Source: Caballeronia concitans
GTDB lineage: Bacteria > Pseudomonadota > Gammaproteobacteria > Burkholderiales > Burkholderiaceae
Reading direction: 5' to 3'
NCBI RefSeq assembly: GCF_001544615.1
Contig: NZ_FCNV02000017.1
Location: 29,690-93,689 of the forward strand
Length of the DNA stretch: 64,000 bases
A model generated the notes under the pieces. The model was not told the origin of the DNA. It saw only the letters and a program-made list of their open reading frames with translations, and ran no database searches. Each line of letters opens with the position of its first letter. Position 1 is the stretch's first letter. The position numbers and the translations under genes were made by a program. Shown here one piece after another: positions 56,835-64,000 of the stretch.

Positions 56835-58265
56835 ATGCAGATGCATACAAGAAATACTCACGACATGTTTGGCTGGACGGCACGTTGTCTCGACGTGTCG
56901 CTGATCATCGCAGGCGGGGTAATCGCGCATTCGATGCGCTTCTCCTCGCTCGATTTCAGCGACATCGAGAAGTTGCTTATCGCTTTCAATAGCGTGCTTG
57001 CGCTCTTGCTGTTCCCCGCGTTCGGCGTCTACGACACCTGGCGCGGCAAGCCGCTGCCGATGATGCTCGCGCGCGTCACGCTCGCGTGGATGGCGGTGGT
57101 CACGGGCGCGCTCTTGCTCGCGTTCACGCTGCATCGCATGGATGCGGTGTCGCGGCTATGGCTCGGCTATTCGACGCTGATCTCGGGCGCGCTCATCGTT
57201 CTCGCGAAATGCGCGGTCCATTTCGGCTTGCGCGTGATGCGCGGACGCGGTTTCAACCAGCGCACGGTGGCGATCGTCGGCGCGCAGGGCTTCGCGCGCA
57301 CGCTGCTCGCGCATCTCAGCAGCACGCCGGAGCAAGGCTTCACGCCCGTTTGTCTGCTCGATACGACAGGCGACGAAGAACTCCACGCGAGCGGTCTCGG
57401 TAGCCGCCTTGGCGCGTCCACGCGCCTTCCGGTGCTGAACGACTTCGACGAACTCGTCGAAAGGGTGCGCGCCGAGGAAATCAACGAGGTGTGGCTCGCG
57501 CTGCCGCTCTCGCAGGAACACACGATCTATCGCTTCGTGCATGCGCTGCGGCACGATTTCGTGAATCTGCGGCTCATTCCGGACACGCGCAGCATCTCGC
57601 TCTTCAATCATTCAATGACGGATGTCGCCGGCCTCGCGACCATCAACCTGACGACCTCACCGGTCAGCACGCTGCAGATGTGGCCGAAGCTCCTGTTCGA
57701 CCGCTGTTTCGCGGCCGCTGCGCTGCTTGCGCTGTCGCCGTTGCTCGTGGCTATCGCGATCGCGATCAAGGCGACCTCGAAGGGTCCGGTGTTCTTCACG
57801 CAGCATCGCAAGGGCGCGGATGGACGGCCGTTCCGCATCTACAAGTTCCGCTCGATGGCGGTGCACAAGGAAACGAAGGGCCACGTCACGCAGGCGACCC
57901 GCAACGACCCGCGCGTGACGAAGATCGGCGCATTCCTGCGCCGCACGAGCCTCGACGAACTGCCGCAGTTCATCAACGTGCTGTTCGGGCATATGTCGGT
58001 GGTCGGTCCGCGTCCGCATGCGATCGAGCACGACGATCTCTACAAGGATCTCGTGTACGGCTACATGTTCCGCTATCGCATCAAGCCGGGAATCACGGGC
58101 TGGGCGCAGGTGAACGGCTATCGCGGCGCGACCGAGAAAGTCGAGAAGATGCAGAGCCGCGTGAAGTTCGACCTGTTCTACATTCACAACTGGTCGTTCT
58201 GGTTCGACATCAAGATCGTCGCGATGACGATGTTCAAGGGATTCATCGGACGTAACGCGTATTGA
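56835..58265 (+). CDS. Undecaprenyl-phosphate glucose phosphotransferase (EPS priming, WcaJ type)
   Basis: A 476-residue polyisoprenyl-phosphate hexose-1-phosphate transferase that starts exopolysaccharide repeat assembly by loading glucose-1-P on undecaprenyl phosphate. Four to five N-terminal spans are followed by a CoA-binding-like domain ([17 protein letters not shown]), another span, and the catalytic bacterial sugar transferase domain with [33 protein letters not shown] and [15 protein letters not shown]. Three nearby ATGs are possible (56835, 56841, 56865); none has a strong ribosome binding site, consistent with coupling to the Crp-like gene. No polymerase, flippase or other EPS gene follows. 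Confidence 0.92.
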   Translation: MQMHTRNTHDMFGWTARCLDVSLIIAGGVIAHSMRFSSLDFSDIEKLLIAFNSVLALLLFPAFGVYDTWRGKPLPMMLARVTLAWMAVVTGALLLAFTLHRMDAVSRLWLGYSTLISGALIVLAKCAVHFGLRVMRGRGFNQRTVAIVGAQGFARTLLAHLSSTPEQGFTPVCLLDTTGDEELHASGLGSRLGASTRLPVLNDFDELVERVRAEEINEVWLALPLSQEHTIYRFVHALRHDFVNLRLIPDTRSISLFNHSMTDVAGLATINLTTSPVSTLQMWPKLLFDRCFAAAALLALSPLLVAIAIAIKATSKGPVFFTQHRKGADGRPFRIYKFRSMAVHKETKGHVTQATRNDPRVTKIGAFLRRTSLDELPQFINVLFGHMSVVGPRPHAIEHDDLYKDLVYGYMFRYRIKPGITGWAQVNGYRGATEKVEKMQSRVKFDLFYIHNWSFWFDIKIVAMTMFKGFIGRNAY

Positions 58266-58288
58266 TCGAATTCGACGCGCATAAGAGA

Positions 58289-58325
58289 AAGGCCGGGCGA
58301 CTCGCGTTGCCCGGCCTTCTTGCTT
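58289..58325. terminator. Rho-independent terminator between priming transferase and rpiA
   Basis: AAGGCCGGGC and GCCCGGCCTT pair around ten bases, followed on the plus strand by CTTGCTTT and preceded by an A-rich run. It lies between convergent genes and could serve both. Confidence 0.88.
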
Positions 58326-58341
58326 TGAGCATACGTGCCGC

Positions 58342-59028
58342 TCAATAGTCGATGCGCTCGACGCCCTTCTCCGTGCCCAGCAGGCAAAGATTCGCGCCGC
58401 GCGCCGCGAACAGGCCGACCGTCACGACGCCCGGCCACGCGTTGATCTGCGCTTCGAGCGCGCGCGGATCGGTGATCGAGAGGCCTTTCACGTCGATGAT
58501 CTCGTTGCCGTTGTCGGTGATGAACGGCGCGCCGTCCTTCGTCACGCGCACGATCGGCACGCCGCCGAGCGCCGTGAGCTTGCGGCCGATCGCGGTGCGC
58601 GCCATCGGCACCACTTCGACGGGCAGCGGAAATGCGCCCATCACGTCGACGCGCTTGCTTGCATCGGCGATACAGACGAACACGTCCGATACCGACGCCA
58701 CGATCTTCTCGCGCGTGAGCGCCCCGCCGCCGCCTTTGATCATGGCGCCGCTCGCGTCGATTTCGTCGGCGCCGTCCACGTACACGGGCAGCGAGTCGAT
58801 CTCGTTCAAGTCGAACACCTTGATGCCGTGCGATTCGAGCCGCGCGGTCGTGGCGAGCGAGCTGGACACCGCGCCGCGATAACGCGCCTTGGTTGCCGCG
58901 AGCGCGTCGATGAAGCAGTTGGCCGTCGAGCCGGTGCCGACGCCGATGATCGAGCCTTCCGGCACGTGCGCGTTCACATAGTCGGCGGCGGCCTGGCCGA
59001 CCAGTTGCTTGAGTTCGTCCTGAGTCAT
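58342..59028 (-). CDS. rpiA: Ribose-5-phosphate isomerase A
   Basis: Interconverts ribose-5-P and ribulose-5-P in the pentose phosphate pathway. The 228-residue protein has [13 protein letters not shown] (phosphate loop), DGADEID and [12 protein letters not shown], all active-site segments. The start is [12 protein letters not shown] at 59028; 41 upstream codons in frame are not conserved. Confidence 0.96.
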   Translation of the reverse strand: MTQDELKQLVGQAAADYVNAHVPEGSIIGVGTGSTANCFIDALAATKARYRGAVSSSLATTARLESHGIKVFDLNEIDSLPVYVDGADEIDASGAMIKGGGGALTREKIVASVSDVFVCIADASKRVDVMGAFPLPVEVVPMARTAIGRKLTALGGVPIVRVTKDGAPFITDNGNEIIDVKGLSITDPRALEAQINAWPGVVTVGLFAARGANLCLLGTEKGVERIDY

Positions 59029-59104
59029 GGAAGTGGTGCTGCGCGTGAGAGAAAACTGCGATTTTATCGGAGCGCGCACAGCGGCTTTGCGTTTTCGCGC
59101 GGCG

Positions 59105-59500
59105 TTAATGCATGGCGTGCAGGAAGCCGAGCGGATCGTGCGTGCGCGCAACCGATGCGATGAACGCGAACACGGCGATCGCCAGCAGGCCGAACGCCGC
59201 GCGTGCTCCCTTCGTGCGGCCGCGTTTGAGCGCGAGCGTGCCGAGCACGATATACACGACGAGGCCCGCGATCTTCGCGCTGAGCCACGCGGCGTTCGGC
59301 CCGAAGCCGATGATCGCGACGAGCGCGATGGCGCTCGCGAGCAGCAACGTATCGACGATATGCGGGACGATCTTCGTCACGCGCGCGGCGAGGAGCCGTG
59401 AATCCATCAGCATCCAGATCCAGCGCAGCACGAAGCCCGCGATGCTCAAGGCCGCGCACGTCATGTGCAGCGCGCGCAAAGGCAGGAAGTAGTCGCTCAT
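59105..59500 (-). CDS. SirB2-family membrane protein
   Basis: A 131-residue, four-span inner-membrane protein of the SirB2 family, opening [23 protein letters not shown] and ending near RTHDPLGF. The function of the family is not known. It is encoded downstream of the amidase lipoprotein (16 bp gap) and may be co-transcribed. Confidence 0.82.
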   Translation of the reverse strand: MSDYFLPLRALHMTCAALSIAGFVLRWIWMLMDSRLLAARVTKIVPHIVDTLLLASAIALVAIIGFGPNAAWLSAKIAGLVVYIVLGTLALKRGRTKGARAAFGLLAIAVFAFIASVARTHDPLGFLHAMH

Positions 59501-59516
59501 TGCTTGCAGCCGTTTT

Positions 59517-60353
59517 CTATCGAGGGAAGTATTTGTCGAGCAAGGCCTGCGCGATGGCGTCGCTTTCGGCGTCCGCATCGCCCGCGTAGTCCGACGGGCG
59601 AAAGTGCATCTGGAACGCGCTGAAGACGCGGCGGGTCTTGTCGTCGAGCACGCCGTCCGTGGCGACGTCGTAGCCGTAGCGCTTGAGCTTCTCCTGCAGC
59701 GCGCGCACGTCGGCGGGCGCTTTCGGATCGCGGCCGGCGAGATGGGCGGCGACGGCCGTATCGTCGGGCCATGCGCCGATGCCTGCGTCGTACAGCGTGC
59801 GCCACGGGAACAGCGGGCCGGGATCGATCTTGCGTTGCGGTGCGATGTCGCTATGACCGACGACGCGCGTCGGCGGAATGCCGTATCGCTCGACGATGTC
59901 GCGCGACAGCTTGACGAGCGCATCGATCTGAGCCGGCGGATACGGCTGCCACGTGCGGCCCGAGGGCGTATCGATGGGGCCGAGATTCACGTTCTCGATG
60001 CCGATCGACGACGCGTTCAGCTCCGTCGCGCCTTGCCAGTAGCTCTGGCCCGCGTGCCACGCGCGCTTTTCTTCCGGGACGAGCTGATAGACGACCGGCT
60101 CGCCATCGTGGATGCGCGGGGCATCGGGCACGACGTAGTGGACGCTGACCTCGTCGCCGGTGAGAACCGCGAGCGAACGCGCTTCGTCGATCTCGGTGTA
60201 ATGCATGACGAGGAAGCGCACGCGGGAGTCGGCGTTTTTCGCGCGATGCTGCGTGTCGGCGATGTAGGTGCCGCGGTTTTGCATGGTGGGGGTGCAGGCA
60301 GTGACGAGGGCGCAGGCAAGCGCCAATGACAACAGGCGAAACGAGGCGCGCAC
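59517..60353 (-). CDS. N-acetylmuramoyl-L-alanine amidase, AmiD-type lipoprotein
   Basis: A 278-residue zinc amidase. The lipoprotein signal ends in LVTAC. The amidase_2 (PGRP-like) domain has the first zinc histidine in LVMHYTE and later ligands in VVGHSDIAPQRKIDPGP (H and D), followed by a C-terminal peptidoglycan-binding module (LQEKLKRYGYDVATDGVLDD). In E. coli AmiD is an outer-membrane lipoprotein that cleaves the sugar-peptide bond of intact or anhydro-muropeptides. Its ATG is one base past the rlmB stop region, implying co-transcription. Confidence 0.92.
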   Translation of the reverse strand: MRASFRLLSLALACALVTACTPTMQNRGTYIADTQHRAKNADSRVRFLVMHYTEIDEARSLAVLTGDEVSVHYVVPDAPRIHDGEPVVYQLVPEEKRAWHAGQSYWQGATELNASSIGIENVNLGPIDTPSGRTWQPYPPAQIDALVKLSRDIVERYGIPPTRVVGHSDIAPQRKIDPGPLFPWRTLYDAGIGAWPDDTAVAAHLAGRDPKAPADVRALQEKLKRYGYDVATDGVLDDKTRRVFSAFQMHFRPSDYAGDADAESDAIAQALLDKYFPR

Positions 60354-60354
60354 G

Positions 60355-61098
60355 TTACTTCTTCACCCCTCTCTGCCGCACCGCCTCGAACAGACACACC
60401 CCCGACGCCACCGACACGTTCAGGCTCTCCACCGCGCCCGCCATCGGGATATTCATGATCTCGTCGCACGTCTCGCGCGTGAGGCGGCGCATGCCCTCGC
60501 CTTCCGCGCCGACGACGATCGCCACCGGGCCGTCCAGCTTCGTCTCATAGAGGCTGGCCGTCGCTTCGCCGGCCGTGCCGATCACCCACACGCCCGCATC
60601 CTTCAGTTCGCGCAGCGCACGCGCCAGATTTGTCACGGTGATGTACGGCACGCTTTCCGCCGCGCCGCTCGCCACTTTCGCGGCCGTCGCGTTGAGGCCA
60701 GCGGAACGGTCGCGCGGGGCAATGACCGCGTGCGCGCCGGCGGCGTCCGCCACGCGCAGGCACGCGCCCAGGTTGTGCGGATCGGTGACGCCATCGAGCA
60801 CGAGCAGCAACGGCGTGCCGGAGATGCCGTCGAGCAGTTCGGCGAGATTCTGAGCGAGCGGCAGATCGTTCGCGCGCGCGACCACGCCCTGATGCTGAAT
60901 GTTGCCCGCGAGACCCCACAGGCGCGATTCATCGGCGGCGATCAGGCGCACGCCCGCTTCCTTCGCGGTTCGCAGAAAGTCCTGCATGCGCCGGTCCTTG
61001 CGCGTGGGGTCGTACAGCACCTCCTCGATCGACGATGCATCCGCGCGCAAACGCGCCGTCACCGCGTGAAAACCATAGAGAACCTTGAGACGTGACAT
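60355..61098 (-). CDS. rlmB: 23S rRNA (guanosine-2'-O)-methyltransferase RlmB
   Basis: A SpoU/TrmH-class enzyme that methylates G2251 of 23S rRNA. The 247-residue protein has the N-terminal L30e-like domain and SpoU motifs [40 protein letters not shown] and [26 protein letters not shown]. The start at [13 protein letters not shown] (61098) was chosen. It follows rnr by 123 bp on the same strand, as in many proteobacteria. Confidence 0.96.
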   Translation of the reverse strand: MSRLKVLYGFHAVTARLRADASSIEEVLYDPTRKDRRMQDFLRTAKEAGVRLIAADESRLWGLAGNIQHQGVVARANDLPLAQNLAELLDGISGTPLLLVLDGVTDPHNLGACLRVADAAGAHAVIAPRDRSAGLNATAAKVASGAAESVPYITVTNLARALRELKDAGVWVIGTAGEATASLYETKLDGPVAIVVGAEGEGMRRLTRETCDEIMNIPMAGAVESLNVSVASGVCLFEAVRQRGVKK

Positions 61099-61139
61099 GA
61101 CTGATCCGAACCTTCGCTGAAAACCATGAAAAGCACGAC

Positions 61140-61169
61140 GCGGTCCGACGCAACAACGCATCGGACCGC
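61140..61169 (-). terminator. Hairpin between rnr and rlmB
   Basis: GCGGTCCGA and TCGGACCGC pair around 12 bases after the rnr stop. On the minus strand it is followed by GTCGTGCTTTTC, a weak T-run, so partial termination or mRNA processing is likely. Confidence 0.55.
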
Positions 61170-61221
61170 GCGTAATGTATTGACTTACCGGCCGCGCTTC
61201 GGGCGCTTCGTCGGCGCTGTA

Positions 61222-63675
61222 TTAGCGCTTCTTGCGCGCCGGCCGGGCCTGCGCCGCCGACTTCGACGCCGCCCCGCGTTTCTTCGCCGCGCCGCTACGC
61301 GCCGTCGCCGGCGCGCCCTTCTTCGTGCCGCCGCGCTGACGCGTGCCCGGCGTATCGTCATCGCTCAAGGAACGAATGCGCGGACTCGCCGCACCGTTGC
61401 CGCCCGACGCGCCATGTTCCGATGACGACGGCCGCGGCGACGGCTTCACCGGCGTATCGCGCACGAGGCGGAAATCGATCTTGCGCGCATCGAGATCGAC
61501 GCGGCTCACCTGCACGCGCACGCGATCCGTCATCCGATAGCGGATGCCCGTGCGCTCGCCGCGCAGCTCGTTCTTGATCTCGTCGTACTGGAAGTAGTCG
61601 GAGCCGAGTTCCGTGACGTGCACGAGCCCTTCGATGAACAGCGAATCGAGCTGCACGAAGATGCCGAACGACGTCACGCCGTTCACCATGCCGCCGTATT
61701 CCTCGCCGAGCTTGTCGCGCATGAAATAGCACTTGAGCCAGGCTTCGACGTCGCGCGAGGCTTCGTCGGCGCGGCGCTCGTTCGACGAACAATGCAGCCC
61801 GAGCTCTTCCCACACCGCGACGTTGTTGCGAGAGCGGCCGCGCGCGGTATCGTCGGCGAGTTGCATTTCGCGCGCCGCTTTGGTGAGACCGGTGCTGAGC
61901 GAGACATCGTGACCGATATCCGGCACATACTTCTTGCCCTGCAAAATGGCGTAGATCGCACGATGCGTGAGCAGGTCGGGATAGCGGCGAATCGGGCTCG
62001 TGAAGTGCGCGTACGCTTCATACGCGAGCCCGAAATGGCCGATGTTGTCCGGACTGTAGACGGCCTGCTGCATCGAGCGCAGGACCATCGACTGAAGCAT
62101 TTGCGCGTCGGGCCGGTCGCGAATCTGCGCGATGAGCGCGGCGTAATCGCTCGCGTGCGGCTTGTCGCCGCCGGTGAGCGTGAGGCCGACGCCGCGCAGA
62201 AACTGCCGCAAATTCTCGAGCTTTTCCTCGGTCGGCCCCGCATGCACGCGATACAGACCGGGATGCTTGTTGCGCTTCAAAAAATCGGCCGCGCAGACGT
62301 TCGCGGCGAGCATGCATTCTTCAATGAGCCGATGCGCGTCGTTGCGATGCCGCGGCACGATCTGCTCGATCTTGCCCTGCGAGTTGACGACGATATACGT
62401 CTCGGTCGTATCGAAATCGATCGCGCCGCGCTTTTGCCGCGCCGCGTGCAGCGCCTTGAAGACGCCGTGCAGGTTCTGCAGGTCCGGCACGCGCTCGGCG
62501 CGGCGCGCGGCTTCCGGGCCCTTCGTATTCGAGAGAATCGCCGCGACTTCGGTGTAGGTCATCCGCGCCGCCGAATGCATCACGCCGGGATAGAACTGAT
62601 ACGCCTTGATCTCTCCGCGCGCGGTGATGACCATATCGCACACGAGCACACAGCGGTCGACATCCGGATTCAGCGAACAGAGACCGTTGGAGAGCTTCTC
62701 CGGCAGCATCGGGATCACGCGGCGCGGGAAATACACCGACGTGCTGCGATCGAGCGCGTCTACGTCGAGCGCCTCGCCCGGCTGCACGTAATGCGATACG
62801 TCAGCGATCGCGACCAGCAGCCGGAAGCCTGATCCGCGACCGACGGTGATCGGCTCGCAATAGACGGCGTCGTCGAAATCGCGCGCGTCTTCGCCGTCGA
62901 TCGTGACGAGCGGCACATCGCGCAAATCGACGCGATGACGGATATCCGCCGGCCGCACTTCGTCGGGCAGCTTCGCGGCTTGCGCGAGCGCGGCATCGCT
63001 GAACTGATGCGGCACGCCGTATTTGCGCACGGCGATCTCGATTTCCATGCCGGGATCGTCGATATCGCCGATCACTTCGGCCACGCGCCCGAGCGGCTGC
63101 GAATGCCGGCTCGGGAAATCCGTCAGATCGACGGACACCACTTGCCCGACCTTCGCCTTCTTCGGGTTCTGCGTGATGAGAATGTCGTGACCGATGCGCT
63201 TGTCTTCCGGCACGAGAATCAGCGCGCCGTTCTCGTTGATGAGCCGCCCGATGATGCGCTTGTTCGCGCGCTCCGTGACCTCGACGATATGGCCTTCGGG
63301 CCGCCCGCGCCGGTCATAGCCGACGATGCGCGCGAGCACGCGATCGTTGTGCATGACCTTCTGCATTTCGCCGTTGGGCAGGAAGAGATCGTCCTGGCCG
63401 TCGTCGCGAATCAGGAAGCCGAAGCCATCGCGATGGCCCTGCACGCGGCCCGCAACGAAATTCGACGGATGCGTGAGTTGGTAATGGCCGCGCTTGTCGA
63501 GGCGGATTTGCCCGTCGCGTTCCATGGCCGCCAGTCGCTTGAAGAAGCCTTCGCGCTCCTGGCGCTTGATCGACAGCGCCTCGGCAATGTCGTTCGCGGC
63601 ATGCGGAGTCTCGCTCGTGCGCAGCACACCGAGGATCTCTTCGCGGCTGGGAATCGGATACGGATATTTGCTCAA
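61222..63675 (-). CDS. rnr: Ribonuclease R
   Basis: A processive 3'-5' exoribonuclease able to degrade structured RNA. The order is an N-terminal helix-turn-helix-like segment, two cold-shock domains, the RNB catalytic domain with metal-binding aspartates in DGEDARDFDDAVYCE, an S1 domain (YGGMVNGVTSFGIFVQLDSL) and a 70-residue basic tail (KKGAPATARSGAAKKRGAASK region). Start: TTG 63675 (SKYPYPIPSREEIL) is preferred to GTG 63762 because the GTG lies within a likely promoter. It would be 817 residues, with the family at about 800-830. Confidence 0.9.
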   Translation of the reverse strand: MSKYPYPIPSREEILGVLRTSETPHAANDIAEALSIKRQEREGFFKRLAAMERDGQIRLDKRGHYQLTHPSNFVAGRVQGHRDGFGFLIRDDGQDDLFLPNGEMQKVMHNDRVLARIVGYDRRGRPEGHIVEVTERANKRIIGRLINENGALILVPEDKRIGHDILITQNPKKAKVGQVVSVDLTDFPSRHSQPLGRVAEVIGDIDDPGMEIEIAVRKYGVPHQFSDAALAQAAKLPDEVRPADIRHRVDLRDVPLVTIDGEDARDFDDAVYCEPITVGRGSGFRLLVAIADVSHYVQPGEALDVDALDRSTSVYFPRRVIPMLPEKLSNGLCSLNPDVDRCVLVCDMVITARGEIKAYQFYPGVMHSAARMTYTEVAAILSNTKGPEAARRAERVPDLQNLHGVFKALHAARQKRGAIDFDTTETYIVVNSQGKIEQIVPRHRNDAHRLIEECMLAANVCAADFLKRNKHPGLYRVHAGPTEEKLENLRQFLRGVGLTLTGGDKPHASDYAALIAQIRDRPDAQMLQSMVLRSMQQAVYSPDNIGHFGLAYEAYAHFTSPIRRYPDLLTHRAIYAILQGKKYVPDIGHDVSLSTGLTKAAREMQLADDTARGRSRNNVAVWEELGLHCSSNERRADEASRDVEAWLKCYFMRDKLGEEYGGMVNGVTSFGIFVQLDSLFIEGLVHVTELGSDYFQYDEIKNELRGERTGIRYRMTDRVRVQVSRVDLDARKIDFRLVRDTPVKPSPRPSSSEHGASGGNGAASPRIRSLSDDDTPGTRQRGGTKKGAPATARSGAAKKRGAASKSAAQARPARKKR

Positions 63676-63753
63676 GGGCTTGATAATGTTCTTCTCGTTG
63701 AACGGAACTTTCGCCGTGTTTTGCCGCGAGTCGAGCGGCAATCGTCGAAACGA

Positions 63754-63762
63754 TTCTAACAC
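63754..63762 (-). promoter_or_regulatory. Candidate extended -10 of the rnr promoter
   Basis: GTGTTAGAAT on the minus strand holds TG-T-TAGAAT, an extended -10, about 80 bp before the proposed TTG start. It overlaps the only upstream GTG candidate start, which argues against that start. Confidence 0.5.
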
Positions 63763-63855
63763 CGTGCAATACGCGATCCCGCCGGGCTTCGATGCGCCGA
63801 TCGGGCCCGGACAACGCCTACCACACCGGTCCGGACAAACGTGCGCAAGAAGCGC

Positions 63856-63883
63856 TTGACAGGCCCTCGAAACACGCTACAAT
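63856..63883 (+). promoter_or_regulatory. Promoter of tRNA-Leu
   Basis: TTGACA, a 16-bp spacer and TACAAT form a near-consensus sigma-70 promoter ending about 40 bp before the tRNA. Confidence 0.88.
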
Positions 63884-63923
63884 GGCGTTCTTTGCTGCTG
63901 AACACGAGCAAAAACGCACCCTT

Positions 63924-64000
63924 GCCCAGGTGGCGGAATTGGTAGACGCACTAGGTTCAGGTCCTAGCGGTGGCAACACCGTGGAGGTTCGAGTCCTCTC
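63924..64000 (+). tRNA. tRNA-Leu (anticodon CAG), 3' end cut by the window
   Basis: Starts GCCCAGGTGGCGGAAT with the leucine-type D-loop GGTAGACGC. The anticodon stem CTAGG / CCTAG encloses a loop with CAG. A long variable arm (CGGTGGCAACACCG) follows, then the T arm GGTTCGAGTCC. About ten bases of the acceptor arm lie beyond the window edge. Confidence 0.96.

Noticed and set aside
1-64000. Mobile element, CRISPR array or defence island
   Set aside because: No transposase, integrase, direct-repeat array, toxin-antitoxin or restriction gene was seen on either strand; gene order is core-like throughout.

Overview
The window is a high-GC chromosomal segment from a Burkholderiaceae betaproteobacterium, most likely Caballeronia, Paraburkholderia or a close relative of Burkholderia. 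The evidence is protein sequence style and conserved gene orders: ndk-rlmN-rodZ, surE-pcm-nlpD-rpoS, dnaX-ybaB-recR, trxA-rho, moeA-moaD-moaE and rlmB-rnr. I see no insertion sequence, prophage, integron or CRISPR array. The segment is almost entirely vertical core genome with a few accessory-looking patches.

Layout. 0-9.7 kb: cell shape and translation quality genes (rodZ-like, rlmN, ndk), a Bax-inhibitor-like membrane protein, rlmD, a PolB-type exonuclease, and the stationary-phase and repair block rpoS, nlpD, pcm, surE. 9.7-16 kb: a quinone oxidoreductase, a family 9 glycosyltransferase, an NMT1-type ABC transporter and a class III CoA-transferase. 16-23.4 kb: recombination and replication genes (recR, ybaB, dnaX), 4.5S RNA, trxA, rho, mtfA and rpmE2. 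23.5-36.4 kb: an envelope block with a GT39 transferase, a MATE exporter, a very large alpha-2-macroglobulin, its partner PBP1C, a ComEA-like protein with a lysine-rich tail and a YidB-family protein. 36.5-44.2 kb: an MFS exporter, clpB with a heat-shock promoter, the divergent nsrR/truncated haemoglobin pair, and three molybdopterin genes. 44.4-49.5 kb: a Nudix hydrolase, both bacterial N-degron transferases (aat, bpt), pyrD, and two of the three parts of an amino-acid ABC importer.

49.5-58.3 kb is the least conserved-looking part: a Gfo/Idh oxidoreductase, a DgoR-like regulator, a GT4 glycosyltransferase, a GNAT acetyltransferase, a DUF1839 protein, about 940 bp without a convincing gene, and a Crp-like regulator immediately before an exopolysaccharide priming transferase. 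58.3-64 kb returns to housekeeping: rpiA, a SirB2-like protein, a lipoprotein amidase, rlmB, rnr and the 5' part of a tRNA-Leu.

Nothing here is a clear new system. The best leads are the alpha-2-macroglobulin/PBP1C envelope block, the NMT1 transporter coupled to a CoA-transferase, the orphan DUF1839 locus with its coupled small ORF and long empty flank, the Crp-priming-transferase pair, and a 26-bp palindrome between trxA and rho. Start codons were chosen by family length, ribosome binding sites and promoter position; several are GTG or TTG.
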